Below, in pieces: positions 45,659-55,590 of a stretch of DNA of 64,000 nt (positions are counted from its first letter, which is position 1; every line of letters begins with the position of its first letter). Made by a program: the position numbers and the translations under genes. This stretch comes from Mycolicibacterium sarraceniae (GTDB lineage: Bacteria > Actinomycetota > Actinomycetes > Mycobacteriales > Mycobacteriaceae), in contig NZ_AP022595.1 of assembly GCF_010731875.1 (NCBI RefSeq), positions 4,650,001-4,714,000 on the forward strand. The letters run 5' to 3'. The notes beneath the pieces were generated by a model. It worked only from the letters and a program-made list of their open reading frames with translations. It was not told where the DNA came from and searched no databases.

Positions 45659-45810
45659 TACCAGTTTCGCCTGCCGCCGACCGGCCGTCCGACACTGCCC
45701 AGCAGCCACAGGACCGCACCGACCACGAGCAGGATGACGCCGATGGTCCACAGGATCTGAGTATTCAGAACGAACCCGAGGATGAGCAGGATTGCTCCAA
45801 GAACGATCAT
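45655..45810 (-). CDS. Small membrane protein, DUF6131-like
   Basis: A 51-residue frame from ATG 45810 reads MIVLGAILLILGFVLNTQIL, WTIGVILLVVGAVLWLLG and ends SVGRPVGGRRNWY. It has two hydrophobic helices with a short turn and a basic tail, behind GGAGGAA. This is the pattern of mycobacterial DUF6131 proteins, whose function is unknown. It overlaps the 3' end of the convergent TetR gene by 4 bp. Confidence 0.8.
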   Translation of the reverse strand: MIVLGAILLILGFVLNTQILWTIGVILLVVGAVLWLLGSVGRPVGGRRNWY

Positions 45811-45850
45811 TGCTTCCTCCAGCTAGTTACTTGCTGAACTCTTTTCACCG

Positions 45851-46060
45851 CTATTGGCTGGGCTTCGGCAGGTTGCAGCTCGCCACAGTGGGGTTGACAC
45901 CCGCGTAGTTGAGTGGTCCCGCCACCACCGTCAGGGCGATGGACCCCGCGGCGGCGCAGTTGGCTTCACTGTTGGAGAAATACCCGCGCTGCCAGGTAGC
46001 GAACACTCCAATCGCCAGCCAGATGATCACAATCGCACCTAGAATTCCGCGACCTCGCAT
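45851..46060 (-). CDS. Small exported or membrane-anchored protein
   Basis: The 69-residue product begins MRGRGILGAIVIIWLAIGVF, a basic end plus one hydrophobic helix acting as signal or anchor, followed by WQRGYFSNSEANCAAAGS and ending YAGVNPTVASCNLPKPSQ. Two cysteines outside the membrane could form a disulfide. AAGGAGG lies upstream of ATG 46060, which is preferred over the longer frame to 46099. I recognise similar small proteins in mycobacteria but no named family. Confidence 0.75.
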   Translation of the reverse strand: MRGRGILGAIVIIWLAIGVFATWQRGYFSNSEANCAAAGSIALTVVAGPLNYAGVNPTVASCNLPKPSQ

Positions 46061-46103
46061 GGATTTCCTCCTTGAACGTTCGCAGCAATTGGCGCACAAG
46101 GTT

Positions 46104-46878
46104 TTACCCGGCCGACAGTTTCCTAAACCTGACCCCCGCCAAATGCCGCAGCCAGCCAGTCAGCAACGGCGCGGCATGGTTTTCACTCTTGACGATTTCG
46201 TGTCCATCGTCGCCGAAGAACAGATAACGCACCGTGCGACCGCGCTGTTGCAACGTGCCCAGATCACTCATCCCGCAGATGCTGACGCCTGCCACGAACG
46301 GGTCCGGGTGGAACGTCAACGCCACCATCGACCCGCCCACGCTGATCGACAGCTCGCTGGCGACCCGGTTGGGCAGCACGATCGGTTCGGTCAATGAGTT
46401 GTCGGCATACTCAAGTGTCTGTAACCCGCTGCAGCCGTTGATATTCCATAACAGGGCAACGCTCGACAGATCGCCACTGACCGCGAACTCGTCGAGGTCG
46501 TATCCAGGACGCTCGGCCGCAACGCGATAAGCGACCCCGTCGGGGGTGATGATCGTCGAGAATCACACCCATATCGATTGTGGAGCCGGGATCGGAAGGC
46601 GACAAAGCGATTTCGGTGAAACCCGTGCGCATGATCAGCTCGCGATAGCCGCGGGTGCCCACCCGGATCAAAGCCGAGCCGGCCCAGGCGTCCACGAGCC
46701 GGCCGCCCGAGCGGCGATCCAATACGGGCAGCTCGACATCACGGCACGAGCTGGCTCGCCAACCCCCCAGGAACCGTTGGACGGCTCGCGGGTAGCCGCC
46801 GTCGTCGACGATGCGTGCGAACGCCGTCGCATCGGGCGACAGCGATGCGCCACAGGTTGCGCGGACGTCCCGGTCCAC
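46104..46878 (-). pseudogene. Conserved hypothetical protein with frameshift
   Basis: The N-terminal frame starts at GTG 46878 behind GGGAGGTGGA and reads DDGGYPRAVQRFLGGWRA, AWAGSALIRVGTRGYRELIMRTGFTEIALSPSDPGSTIDMGVILDD. Near 46545 the sense switches frame to TPDGVAYRVAAERPGYDLDEFAVSGDLSSVALLWNINGC and continues through LTEPIVLPNRVASELSISVGG to the stop at 46104. Joined, the product is about 257 residues. The family is unknown to me. A single-base error in the sequence is an alternative to a real mutation. Confidence 0.6.
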
Positions 46879-47017
46879 TCCACCTCCCTTTGTTCTGTCT
46901 AAGAGTTACCCCGGTATGACGTTGCACGCGCCTCCCCGGTGGTAAACACGTCCAGAACAAACAAGGACCGGACGGGGGCTGCCGCGCGCAGGTAGCCTGG
47001 GCAACCATGAGGTGGGC

Positions 47018-47755
47018 ATGAACGACCCGCGTCGACCAGGAGGGTCTGACCCCATGCAGGCCGGCGGCGGTTACTCGCCGAATCCCGATCCCGCCTACGC
47101 GGGTCAGTACTACGGGCCCGGCTATGGCACCCCTGGCTACGGCCAGGGTGGCACACAGCCCACCGAGCAGCTGCCGACGCACTGGCACCAGGGCGGGGGT
47201 GAACCGCCAACACCGCCGCCCGGCCCGCCCAAATCGCCGAAGTGGCTGTGGATCGCCGCGGGCGTTGCGGTTCTTCTCGTGGTCGGGTTGGTCATCGCGC
47301 TGGTGATCGTGAGCAGCTCGGCGCGGGACACGATGTTGGTAGCACCACTGCCGCCGCTGTCCGAGACGTCGTCCACAACGCCGCGGGCCACCACATCGAT
47401 CCCGACGACGACACTGCCCCCACTGCCCACGACAAGCGGCACTCCCGGCACAACGACGGTGCCCGGCGGGGGCACCACCAGCCCGACAGGCACCGACACT
47501 GTTGTCTACAACGTCGCCGGTGAAGGCCGCGCCATCAACATCACCTATGTGGACACCGGCGGCATCATGCAGACCGAGTTCAACGTGATGCTGCCGTGGA
47601 GCAAGGAAGTCAGCCTACCCGCGCCGGCACGTGCGTCGGCCAGCGTCGCCGTCGTCAATGTCGGACGTGACGTGACCTGCAACGTGTCGGTCAACGGGAC
47701 GCAGGTGCGGGAACGCACCGGCCGCGGCCTGACGATCTGTACCGGAGCCGGTTAG
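47018..47755 (+). CDS. Proline-rich membrane protein with MmpS-like C-domain
   Basis: About 245 residues from ATG 47018 (GTG 47012 also possible). The N-terminal cytoplasmic part is Gly/Tyr/Pro-rich (YYGPGYGTPGYGQGG, PPTPPPGPPKSPK), then one TM helix (WLWIAAGVAVLLVVGLVIALVIV), a Thr/Pro-rich linker and an external beta domain (VVYNVAGEGRAINITYVDTGG, MLPWSKEVSLP, VTCNVSVNGTQVRERTGRG) of the MmpS type with paired Cys. Equivalent by position to Rv2507. Related MmpS proteins assist lipid/siderophore export; here no MmpL is adjacent. Confidence 0.85.
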   Translation: MNDPRRPGGSDPMQAGGGYSPNPDPAYAGQYYGPGYGTPGYGQGGTQPTEQLPTHWHQGGGEPPTPPPGPPKSPKWLWIAAGVAVLLVVGLVIALVIVSSSARDTMLVAPLPPLSETSSTTPRATTSIPTTTLPPLPTTSGTPGTTTVPGGGTTSPTGTDTVVYNVAGEGRAINITYVDTGGIMQTEFNVMLPWSKEVSLPAPARASASVAVVNVGRDVTCNVSVNGTQVRERTGRGLTICTGAG

Positions 47756-49074
47756 CTCTGCGCGCGGCCGTCGTTGGGCACCTTCACCATCAACATGCCC
47801 AGCAGACCCACCGCCAGCACGAGGCACAGCCCGGCCAGGCCGGCGCGGTCGGCGTGGAAGGCGTCCACGAACACGAAGAACAGCCACGGTGCCAGGAATG
47901 ACGCCGCCCGCCCGGTCGTGGTGTAGAGCCCGAACGCGACCGCCTCCTTACCCTCGCTGACCATCCGCAGCAATACGGTGCGCGCCGATGTCGTCACGGG
48001 TCCGACGCAGAGCGCCAACAACAGCCCGCAGATCCAGAACACGATGGGCCCGGATCCCGACAGTAGGGTCACCCCGACCGCGATCATCGCGGTCAGCGAG
48101 ACCACGATCACCGGCTTACCGCCGATCCGGTCGTCGACGGGACCCGCGAGGACCGCACCCAGGGCGGCCATCGTGCTAGCGATCACGCCGAAGATCAGCA
48201 CGTTGGCTTGTGAGATGCCGTAAACGCTGACCCCGAGCACCGCACCGAACGCGAACACCCCGGCGATCCCGTCGCGGAATATCGCGCTGACGATCAGGTA
48301 GTAGACCAGGTTGCGATCGCGGCGCCATTCCGAGCGCAGGTCGGTCCAGAGTTGGCGATAGCCGCCGAGCAGACCGACGCTCGTGGGCTCGGTCTCGACC
48401 GCCGGGGTAAAGAGGCGCGCAGTGATCAGCAGCGGCAGGGCGAGGACGACGAACCATGCCGCCGCCATCAGCATCGCCGCACGCACGTTCTGCCCGTCGG
48501 CGGTGGAGACTCCGAGGAGTCCTCGCTGCGGGCCATCCCCGGCGATGAACGTGACGTAGATGAGGATCAGCAGCGCGACGCTGCCGAAGTAGCCGGCCGC
48601 CGCGCCGATCCCCGAGATGCGTCCAGACGTCTGCGGGGTGGTGAGCTGCCGCAACATCGCGTTGTAGGGCACGCTGCCCAGATCGCCACATGCCGCGGTG
48701 AACGACAGCAGCACCAGGCCCGCCGCGAAGTAGGCCGGTTCGGCCCGGATCAGGCTCATTGCCGCCGTGGCCAGCACCGCGAGGCCGGTCAGGGTGGTCA
48801 GCGCGACGCGGCGCCGGCGCGGTGCCTGGACCAGCACGCCGGTGAGCGGAGCCAGCACCGCGACGGTCAGACCGGCGATCGCCAGGGCGCGGCCCAGCCA
48901 GCTTGCCGGCGACGTGCCGCCAGATAAGTTCTGGCCGACGGTGCTGGTGAGGTACACCGAGAAGACGAAGGTCGTGACGATCGCGTTCATGCCGGTGGAC
49001 CCACAGTCCCAGAGCGCCCAGGACACAACCTTCGCCCGGCCGGCGGTCTGGGCAACCGGCGGAGGGCTGGTCAT
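47752..49074 (-). CDS. MFS transporter (Rv2508c-like)
   Basis: This 440-residue membrane protein starts at ATG 49074 (MTSPPPVAQTAGRAKVVSWALWDCGSTGMNAIVTTFVFSVY). About twelve hydrophobic segments alternate with short loops (LAGPVDDRIGGKPVIVV loop, typical of the MFS inter-TM2-3 loop). The AWDCG-like ALWDCGSTGMNAI and FGLYTTTGRAASFLAPWLF resemble the UMF1/Atg22-type MFS family (vacuole effluxer-like). Substrate unknown; amino acids are possible. It converges on the MmpS-like gene with a 4-bp overlap of stop codons. Confidence 0.88.
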   Translation of the reverse strand: MTSPPPVAQTAGRAKVVSWALWDCGSTGMNAIVTTFVFSVYLTSTVGQNLSGGTSPASWLGRALAIAGLTVAVLAPLTGVLVQAPRRRRVALTTLTGLAVLATAAMSLIRAEPAYFAAGLVLLSFTAACGDLGSVPYNAMLRQLTTPQTSGRISGIGAAAGYFGSVALLILIYVTFIAGDGPQRGLLGVSTADGQNVRAAMLMAAAWFVVLALPLLITARLFTPAVETEPTSVGLLGGYRQLWTDLRSEWRRDRNLVYYLIVSAIFRDGIAGVFAFGAVLGVSVYGISQANVLIFGVIASTMAALGAVLAGPVDDRIGGKPVIVVSLTAMIAVGVTLLSGSGPIVFWICGLLLALCVGPVTTSARTVLLRMVSEGKEAVAFGLYTTTGRAASFLAPWLFFVFVDAFHADRAGLAGLCLVLAVGLLGMLMVKVPNDGRAQS

Positions 49075-49096
49075 GCGGCAACAATATGCTGGCAGC

Positions 49097-49903
49097 ATGC
49101 CTGTGCCCGCGCCCGCCCCGGACAGCCGAGCCGTCGTCACTGGTGCCTCCCAGGGCATCGGTGAAGCGCTGGCCACCGAACTCGCCGCCCGCGGCCACCA
49201 CCTGATCATCACCGCGCGCCGCGCAGACGTGCTGCACACGCTGGCCGCCAGGCTCACCGAGCGCTACGGCGTCATCGTCGAGGTTCGCCCGGTGGACCTT
49301 GCTGACCCCGCGGCGCGCACCGCGTTCGCCGACGAGTTAGCTGAGCGGGAGATCTCGATCCTGTGCGCAAACGCGGGTACCGCCACGTTCGGGCCGGTGG
49401 CCAAGCTGGATCCGGCTGCCGAGCGAGCCCAGGTTCAGCTCAACGTGCTCGGTGTACACGATCTGGTGCTGGCGGTGCTGCCGGGGATGCTGGCCCGCAA
49501 GGCGGGTGGGATTCTCATATCCGGATCGGCCGCCGGAAACTCGCCGATCCCGAACAACGCCACCTATGCCGCGAGCAAGGCGTTTGCCAACACCTTCAGT
49601 GAGTCATTGCGCGGCGAGGTGAAAAACTCGGGCATCCATGTCACCGTGCTGGCCCCTGGCCCGGTGCGCACGGAGCTGCCCGATGAGGCAGAGCAGTCGC
49701 TAGTGGAGCGCCTGATCCCCGACTTCTTGTGGATCAACACCGAATACACCGCGCGCATCTCGCTGGATGGCTTGGAGCGCAACAAGATGCGGATCGTGCC
49801 GGGGCTGACATCCAAGGCGATGTCGGTTGCGTCGGGGTATGCCCCGCGCGGCATTGTCACGCCGATCGTCGGCGCGGTCTACAAGAAGCTGGGCGGGGAT
49901 TAG
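49097..49903 (+). CDS. cmrA: Mycolate reductase (SDR)
   Basis: This 268-residue SDR reads VVTGASQGIGEALATELAARGHHLIITARRADVL, CANAGTATFG, LISGSAAGNSPIPNNATYAASKAFANTFSESLRGEV and VLAPGPVRTELPDE. Length and position (between the MFS gene and the HerA-like ATPase) match Rv2509, whose corynebacterial/M. smegmatis homologues reduce 3-oxo mycolate to mature mycolate. ATG 49097 chosen; the frame is open upstream across the MFS gene but is shadow there. Mycolic acid synthesis fits the presence of fas nearby. Confidence 0.9.
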   Translation: MPVPAPAPDSRAVVTGASQGIGEALATELAARGHHLIITARRADVLHTLAARLTERYGVIVEVRPVDLADPAARTAFADELAEREISILCANAGTATFGPVAKLDPAAERAQVQLNVLGVHDLVLAVLPGMLARKAGGILISGSAAGNSPIPNNATYAASKAFANTFSESLRGEVKNSGIHVTVLAPGPVRTELPDEAEQSLVERLIPDFLWINTEYTARISLDGLERNKMRIVPGLTSKAMSVASGYAPRGIVTPIVGAVYKKLGGD

Positions 49904-49944
49904 CGGCTTCATTGGCTCCGAGTGGCCACTCGATCTCCCAGCGG

Positions 49945-51516
49945 CTAGCGCCGCCGACGGCCCGTCCCGAAAATGCTGCGGGTGATCTCCCGGCCGATCA
50001 CTGTGCCCGCTGAACGCATCGCGCTCTTGAACGCCGGGCTGTTCATCACCTGATCGAGCACACCCGGTTCGGCCTTCTCGGGCTTGGGCATGGGCGGCAG
50101 GTCGATACCGGTCGGCAGGAGCGGAGGCAGATCGACGGGCTCCTCGGGCGGCGGCGCCAACTTCGTCGCGAGCTTCTCGTAGGCGGACTCGCGATCGACG
50201 GTCTGCCCGTACTTGACGAACAGCGGACTGGCTTGGCCAGCAGCCTTGATGGCGTCGGGACCGATGGTGTCCATCAGCGACTGCGGCGGACGCATCCGCG
50301 TCCACGCCACCGGCGTCGGCGCACCACGTTCGGAGAGCACCGTGACGATCGCCTCGCCGATGCCCAGCGACGTCAAATCTGTTTCCAGGTCATAGAACTG
50401 GGTCTTGGGGTAGGTGCGCACCGTCTTGGACAGCGCCTTCTGATCGTCGGGGGTGAACGCCCGCAACGCGTGCTGGACGCGCGCACCCAACTGCGAAAGC
50501 ACGTTATTGGGCACATCGGTGGGCAACTGGGTGCAGAAGAAGACGCCGACACCCTTGGACCGGATCAGTTTGACGGTCTGCTCGACCTGCTGCAGGAACG
50601 CCTTGGACGCATCGGCGAACAACAGGTGCGCCTCGTCGAAGAAGAACACCAGCTTCGGTTTGTCGATATCGCCGACCTCGGGCAGGTAAGTGAACAGGTC
50701 GGCCAGCACCCACATCAGGAACGTCGAGAACATCACCGGGCGGGCGGCCTGGTCGCCCAGTTCGAGCAGGGTGATCACCCCGCGGCCCTGCGCGTCCACA
50801 CGCAACAGATCGGCCGGGTCGATCTCGGGCTCCCCGAAGAACGTCTCACCACCGTCGGCCTCGAGGTTGACCAGCGCCCGCAGGATGACCCCCGCGGTCT
50901 GCGGGGACACCCCGCCGATGGTCTTCAGCACCTCCTTGCCCTCATCGCTGGTCAGGTAGGTGATCACCGAACGCAGATCCTTCAGATCCAGCAGCGGAAG
51001 CCCCTGCTGGTCGGCCCAGTGGAAGATCAGCCCCAGGGTGGATTCCTGGGTTGCATTGAGGCCCAACACTTTCGACAGCAAGATAGGACCGAACGCCGAG
51101 ATTGTCGCGCGCACCGGAACGCCGAGGCCGCCGGTGCCCAGCGACAGGAACTCGACGGGGAACGGTGCCCCGACCCAACCGTCGTCGCCGGTGTCCTTGG
51201 CCCGTTGCAGGGTCCGGTCGCTGGACTCCCCCGCCCGCGCCAGACCGGACAGGTCGCCCTTGACGTCGGCCATCATCACCGGCACCCCGGCAGCAGACAG
51301 CTGCTCAGCGATCACCTGCAGCGTCTTGGTCTTGCCCGTACCAGTGGCGCCGGCGACCAGACCGTGCCGATTCATCATGGCCATCGGGATCCTGACCTGC
51401 GCCGCCGGATCGACGACACCGCCGACGACCACAGAGCCGAGATCGAGCGCCGCACCTGTGGTCGCGTAGCCCGCAGCGATCTGCTCGGCGGGAGTCGCTG
51501 TCGATTCTGTCGTCAT
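49945..51516 (-). CDS. HerA-like ATPase, DUF853 family
   Basis: The 523 residues include Walker A GATGTGKT at 56-63 ([41 protein letters not shown]) and Walker B in [13 protein letters not shown]. An Arg/sensor region follows ([39 protein letters not shown]). The C-terminal ~100 residues are Pro-rich and end [13 protein letters not shown]853 proteins are HerA/FtsK-type hexameric translocases of unknown bacterial role; synteny is with Rv2510c. It is divergent from orn. Confidence 0.9.
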   Translation of the reverse strand: MTTESTATPAEQIAAGYATTGAALDLGSVVVGGVVDPAAQVRIPMAMMNRHGLVAGATGTGKTKTLQVIAEQLSAAGVPVMMADVKGDLSGLARAGESSDRTLQRAKDTGDDGWVGAPFPVEFLSLGTGGLGVPVRATISAFGPILLSKVLGLNATQESTLGLIFHWADQQGLPLLDLKDLRSVITYLTSDEGKEVLKTIGGVSPQTAGVILRALVNLEADGGETFFGEPEIDPADLLRVDAQGRGVITLLELGDQAARPVMFSTFLMWVLADLFTYLPEVGDIDKPKLVFFFDEAHLLFADASKAFLQQVEQTVKLIRSKGVGVFFCTQLPTDVPNNVLSQLGARVQHALRAFTPDDQKALSKTVRTYPKTQFYDLETDLTSLGIGEAIVTVLSERGAPTPVAWTRMRPPQSLMDTIGPDAIKAAGQASPLFVKYGQTVDRESAYEKLATKLAPPPEEPVDLPPLLPTGIDLPPMPKPEKAEPGVLDQVMNSPAFKSAMRSAGTVIGREITRSIFGTGRRRR

Positions 51517-51591
51517 CGGCCGACCTCCGTCGTCGCTCGGGTGATAGCCGAAACGACACTACAAGCCAGCGGGGGCTTAGGGTTGAGCGCT

Positions 51592-52227
51592 GTGCGGGAA
51601 GAATTGGTGTGGATCGACTGCGAGATGACCGGGCTCGACCTGGGGAGCGACAAGCTCATCGAGATCGCCGCCCTGGTGACCGATGCCGAGCTCAATGTCC
51701 TCGGCGACGGTATCGACGTCGTCATCCACGCAGACAATACGGCGCTGGACGGCATGGTCGAAGTGGTTGCCCAGATGCACCGCCGGTCCGGGCTCACTGA
51801 AGAGGTCCGCTCGTCGACCATCGACCTGGCAGCCGCCGAGGCCCTCGTCCTGGACTACATCCGCGGCCACGTGAAACAGGCTAAGACCGCACCGCTGTGC
51901 GGCAATTCGATCGCCACCGACCGTGGCTTCATCGCCCGGGACATGCCGGCGCTGGACAACTATTTGCACTACCGGATGATCGACGTCAGCTCCATCAAGG
52001 AGCTCTGCCGACGTTGGTATCCCAGGATCTACTATGGCCAGCCCGAAAAGGGGCTCGCGCACCGGGCTCTGGCCGACATCCAGGAGTCGATCCGGGAGCT
52101 GAAGTACTACCGGCGCACCGCTTTCGTGCCCCTGCCCGGCCCGTCTACCAGCGAAATCGCCGCCGCGGCCGCCGAGATCGGCGGGCCCGCCGCCGCGGAT
52201 TCGGCTGTTGAGGCAGACAACGGCTAG
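51592..52227 (+). CDS. orn: Oligoribonuclease
   Basis: The GTG start at 51592 gives 211 residues. The DEDDh exonuclease carries Asp9 and Glu11 in [67 protein letters not shown], and [20 protein letters not shown] with the last His and Asp. Orn degrades 2-5-mers of RNA (including pGpG from c-di-GMP) in the cytoplasm. It is followed by an Ala-rich extension ([17 protein letters not shown]). The long open frame upstream to 50233 overlaps the antisense HerA-like gene and is shadow. Confidence 0.96.
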   Translation: MREELVWIDCEMTGLDLGSDKLIEIAALVTDAELNVLGDGIDVVIHADNTALDGMVEVVAQMHRRSGLTEEVRSSTIDLAAAEALVLDYIRGHVKQAKTAPLCGNSIATDRGFIARDMPALDNYLHYRMIDVSSIKELCRRWYPRIYYGQPEKGLAHRALADIQESIRELKYYRRTAFVPLPGPSTSEIAAAAAEIGGPAAADSAVEADNG

Positions 52228-52272
52228 TATCGACCACGCTGCTGCCGTCCACCAGGACGGTTTCCAGCGATG

Positions 52273-52345
52273 GTGGCTGTAGTTCAGTTGGTAGAGCACC
52301 AGGTTGTGATCCTGGCTGTCGCGGGTTCGAGTCCCGTCAGCCACC
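52273..52345 (+). tRNA. tRNA-His (anticodon GTG)
   Basis: The acceptor stem GTGGCTG pairs with CAGCCAC, with TTCAGTTGGTAGAGC as D arm. The anticodon stem CCAGG/CCTGG encloses TTGTGAT (anticodon GTG) and GTTCGAGTC is the T arm. A G at 52272 can supply the extra 5' G opposite the C at 52345. No CCA is encoded. Confidence 0.97.
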
Positions 52346-52351
52346 CTGCAG

Positions 52352-52383
52352 GTCAGGCCCCGTTTTCGGGGCCTGACTTTTTT
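52352..52383 (+). terminator. Rho-independent terminator after tRNA-His
   Basis: Perfect 11-bp stem GTCAGGCCCCG / CGGGGCCTGAC with a TTTT loop, followed by six T residues. It lies seven bases past the tRNA-His gene and would terminate the orn/tRNA transcript. Confidence 0.93.
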
Positions 52384-52512
52384 CTTGGGTGAAACCAGTG
52401 CACCCTTCGTGAACGCATCGCCGGGGAAACCTTTACTCAAGTCGTATCAGACGCTGAGCCACCAGATGAAGAGACGCAATGAGATTGGCTGGATCTGCCG
52501 GGCCTGGGCGGG

Positions 52513-52824
52513 GTGAGGGGGGTGTGGCGCTTCGATCGGATGGCCACGGTGTGTCACCCGGAGTCCGGGCGGGTGACGGCGAGCTTCGCCGGGGTGGCCA
52601 AGCACTACGGGGTGTCGGTTGCGATCTGCCCACCGCGGCGCGGCAACCGCAAGGGTGCAGTGGAGAAGTCCAATCACACCGCGGCGCAACGGTGGTGGCG
52701 CACGCTGCCCGACGACGTGACTGTCGAACAAGCGCAGGACGGTCTCGACGAGTTCTGCCTGCCACGTGGCGACACCCGGCTGCGCGCGACGATCGCCGGC
52801 AAGGCCTCGGTGGCGACTCTGTAG
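52513..52824 (+). pseudogene. Transposase DDE-domain fragment
   Basis: The reading RMATVCHPESGRVTASFAGVAKHYGVSVAICPPRRGNRKGAVEKSN and AAQRWWRTLPDDVTVEQAQDGLDEFCLP is the central-to-C-terminal part of an integrase-core transposase (Mu/IS21-like) common in mycobacteria. N-terminal HTH and first catalytic Asp are absent. It lies just after tRNA-His and its terminator. Nothing else is recognisable between it and ldtB (to 53050). Confidence 0.65.
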
Positions 52825-53050
52825 CCAGCCAGTAGGGGTTACATCCGATGCCGGCCCGGCCCTATCCGGCGATCCTGACCACACCGTGGGTGGTGTCACG
52901 GCAAGCAACGCCGCCGAATCTCACCACCGGCGGGCACGTCGCGTCCAGGCGATCGACCTAGTCTCACCATCGCGGGATCTTGTCCCCGGAACAATCGAAG
53001 CGCCCGGCAATCTAGGGTTCCAGGCGTCGTGCTCTTCGGGAGCGATCACC

Positions 53051-54280
53051 TCAGCGCGCCGAAGCGTTGGCGTTGCCCGCTTTCCACTGCGGCCACGGAA
53101 TGTTCCAGTCGCCGAGGCCTTCTGTTCCTGACAGTGTCGAGCCGAGGGTGTTGTGGACCTCGACGATATCGCCGCGCTTGGTGTTGTTGTAGAACCACTG
53201 CGCGTTGCTCGGGCTGGCGTTGAGGCAGCCGTGGCTGGTGTTGGAGTAGCCCTGCGCACCGACCGACCACGGCGCGGAATGGACGTAGATGCCGCTGTAA
53301 GACATCTGGGTGGCCCAGTCCACCTCGGTGCGATATCCGTTGGGCGAGTTGGACGGAACGCCGTACGTCGACGAGTCCATGATCATGTGGGAGAGCCGGT
53401 CGCCGATGATGTAGACGCCATTGTTGGTGGGCGTGCTGTTCTTGCCCATCGAAATCGGAATCGTCTTCTCGACGACGCCGTTGCGCCGGACGGTCAGCTG
53501 CTTGGTGTCGTCGTCGGCGGTCGCGATCACCTCATCGCCGATGGTGAAGTGCGATGTCAGATTCTGCTGACCGAACAGCCCGTCGCCGAGATCGACACCG
53601 TAGGTGTTGACCGCGACGTCGACGGTGGTGCCCGGCTTCCAGTAATTCTGCGGGCGCCAGCGCACCTCGCGATTGTTGAGCCAGTAGAAAGCGCCCTCGA
53701 CAGGCGGCTTAGTGGTCACCTTGATAGCGCGCTCGGCGGCCAGCCGGTTGGGGATGTTCTCGTCGAAGCGCACCGCGATGGGTTGGCCGACGCCGACGAC
53801 CTCTCCGTCACCGGGCAGCAGGTACGGCATCGTCAGGTTCTCGGGCGACTGCGTCTCGAAGGTGATCTTCTCAGCCGTCACGCCGCCCAGGCCCAGTGAC
53901 TGCGCGGTCAGCGTGTAGCTCTTGTTGTAGCTCAGCGGCTCGCTGGTCGCCCATGTGACGCCGTCGGGGCTGAGCTTGCCCTCCACCTGATTGCCGGCCG
54001 CGTTGACCATCGTCACCGAGCCGAGCACCCCACTGGTCGCGGTGACCGTCACCGGCCGGTCGAGCGGGACGTCGACCGCCCCGTCTTTGACCGACGCTGT
54101 CAGCTGTGGAATCAGCAGATCGCCGTAGGGCGTCCCCTTGTCGTCGATGACGTTGACCGGCGTCGGCCCGGCCGGTTCGGTGCTGCACGCGCTGAGCCCG
54201 GTCAGCAGGGCCGGGACGAGCGCGAGCACAGCCAGACGACTCCCCAATCGCGGACGGTGTGCCGAGCGGGCCTGCTTCAT
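53051..54280 (-). CDS. ldtB: L,D-transpeptidase, LdtMt2-like lipoprotein
   Basis: This 409-residue protein starts at ATG 54280 (408 in LdtMt2). The lipoprotein signal ends in LTGLSACS. Ig-like domains ([22 protein letters not shown], YKxx-like [37 protein letters not shown]) are followed by the YkuD catalytic domain with [15 protein letters not shown] (Cys352 in SHGCLN) and a C-terminal Trp-rich tail ([12 protein letters not shown]). It forms 3->3 mDAP cross-links in peptidoglycan outside the membrane and is the target of carbapenems. Syntenic with Rv2518c. Confidence 0.96.
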   Translation of the reverse strand: MKQARSAHRPRLGSRLAVLALVPALLTGLSACSTEPAGPTPVNVIDDKGTPYGDLLIPQLTASVKDGAVDVPLDRPVTVTATSGVLGSVTMVNAAGNQVEGKLSPDGVTWATSEPLSYNKSYTLTAQSLGLGGVTAEKITFETQSPENLTMPYLLPGDGEVVGVGQPIAVRFDENIPNRLAAERAIKVTTKPPVEGAFYWLNNREVRWRPQNYWKPGTTVDVAVNTYGVDLGDGLFGQQNLTSHFTIGDEVIATADDDTKQLTVRRNGVVEKTIPISMGKNSTPTNNGVYIIGDRLSHMIMDSSTYGVPSNSPNGYRTEVDWATQMSYSGIYVHSAPWSVGAQGYSNTSHGCLNASPSNAQWFYNNTKRGDIVEVHNTLGSTLSGTEGLGDWNIPWPQWKAGNANASAR

Positions 54281-54444
54281 ATCACTCTCTGTCTTGCTAG
54301 CTGTGGAAACGCTGGTGATGGTTGGCAATATTCTAAGGGCTGTTCGGCGAACCTGGCGACTGCACAGGTCGACAGGCTTGGCCCCGGCCGCCTTCGCAAT
54401 TTCATGTTCAGCCGTGGTGTTTGTTATTGTCGCTGACGCGGTTC

Positions 54445-54520
<76 letters not shown>

Positions 54521-54679
54521 GGTCAGAGGTAGTTTTGGGAAAGGGATTGTAGCTAGAGGGACAGCTGAACGGGATCATCGCAGGTCGCGGAATGCCAAGC
54601 CGGGCCAGCGCGCCGGTGCCCTAGTTACACTCCCACCCCAGAACGATTCGCTCATCGCTCCGATGCCGCAGCCGGTCTC

Positions 54680-55009
54680 TTGAGTGCTCTCGTGGTCGCA
54701 GCGGGGCTACTAGCTTCCGCTCCCGGCGCGGTTGCGCAGCCGAGCACCGACGACATTTACATCCTCGCTCTGGATCACGCCGGAGTGCCGTATCTATCGC
54801 GGGCATGGGCGATCAACCTGGGTCGCGCGGTCTGCACGTTCCTCGATACCAACCCGCACAACACAGACGTCGATGCAGCGGATGTCATCGTCGCCAACAA
54901 CCCGATCATGAGTGAGTGGAACGCCGGAAGTGTTGCGGGCATAGCGACAGCCGCATACTGCCCGCAATACCGTCCAGATGCCGCTCCCGTTCGCGGTGGC
55001 TGGGCGTAG
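54680..55009 (+). CDS. DUF732-like secreted protein
   Basis: About 109 residues. The N-terminal hydrophobic stretch (LSALVVAAGLLASAPGAVA) is a signal peptide cleaved before QPSTDDIYILALDHAGVPY. The mature domain has the DUF732 features D-x-F/Y-x-x-x-L..GV..A..LGRAVC and a late cysteine (IATAAYCPQY), giving a disulfide pair. Starts: TTG 54680 is the only nearby option; the N-terminus may have been altered upstream. It lies downstream of tRNA-Lys and before a degraded transposase. Confidence 0.6.
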   Translation: MSALVVAAGLLASAPGAVAQPSTDDIYILALDHAGVPYLSRAWAINLGRAVCTFLDTNPHNTDVDAADVIVANNPIMSEWNAGSVAGIATAAYCPQYRPDAAPVRGGWA

Positions 55010-55034
55010 GCACAAAAAGCCCCGCGGCGGGAGC

Positions 55035-55355
55035 ATCCCCAACCGTCCCAACCGTGCCGAGCCCGCATAGGGCCAGGGTTTCACCGAAGCGCACCGACGT
55101 GTATTGAGAGCCCGCATAATCGCTGCGGTGAATAGTGTTGCCCAACAGCGGATTACCCTCACCTACGCGGAGTTGCGCGGCATGGCGGATCGCTTGGCGC
55201 ACGAACCGGTCCGGATCAGCGATCGTGGTGCGGACCTTCTTCCGGCGGGTTACCCCCTGCCACCCGTTGGCCCGCATCAACCGCTCCACGGTGCAACGCG
55301 CCACCATGATGCCCTGGCGTTGCAGGTGAGCCCACATCTTGGTGGCCCCATAGAG
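55035..55355 (-). pseudogene. IS3-family transposase remnant with internal deletion
   Basis: The reading KMWAHLQRQGIMVARCTVERLMRANGWQGVTRRKKVRTTIADP is an IS3 OrfB N-terminal region. Only a short gap later comes HRSDYAGSQYTSVRFGETLALCGLGTVGTVGDA, the second catalytic-Asp region. The first Asp block has been deleted, and the C-terminal Glu region is lost. It is a dead copy beside tRNA-Lys. Confidence 0.75.
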
Positions 55356-55380
55356 TGACTCACGTCAATCTTCTCGTCAG

Positions 55381-55590
55381 GTCGAATGGCGGTCCCACGA
55401 TCCGTCCGACGACCTAATGCACCACACCCAGGTGGTGGTGGCCGGCGCGGGCACCGAAACGACAGGACGCGTTGCGCTGGACGAACTGCTCAACCGGTTC
55501 CCGGACTGGGACATCGACTATGCAGGAGCCAAGCTTGCGCCAACGTCGACGGTGCGGGGCCGGGAGCGACTGCCCACCGTGCTCCCCTGA
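55381..55590 (+). pseudogene. Cytochrome P450 remnant
   Basis: In one frame DPSDDLMHHTQVVVAGAGTETT (the P450 I-helix AGxxTT region) runs straight into GRVALDELLNRFPDWDIDYAGAKLAPTSTVRGRERLPTVLP and a stop at 55588. The latter is the C-terminal end of mycobacterial P450s, after the haem loop. The K-helix ExxR and the haem-binding Cys region between them are deleted in frame, so this is a non-functional scar of a P450 gene. Confidence 0.7.

Noticed and set aside
50233..51591. Very long open frame fused upstream of orn
   Set aside because: It is antisense to the HerA-like ATPase, has low-complexity His/Gln/Arg composition, and orn has a normal GTG start at 51592.
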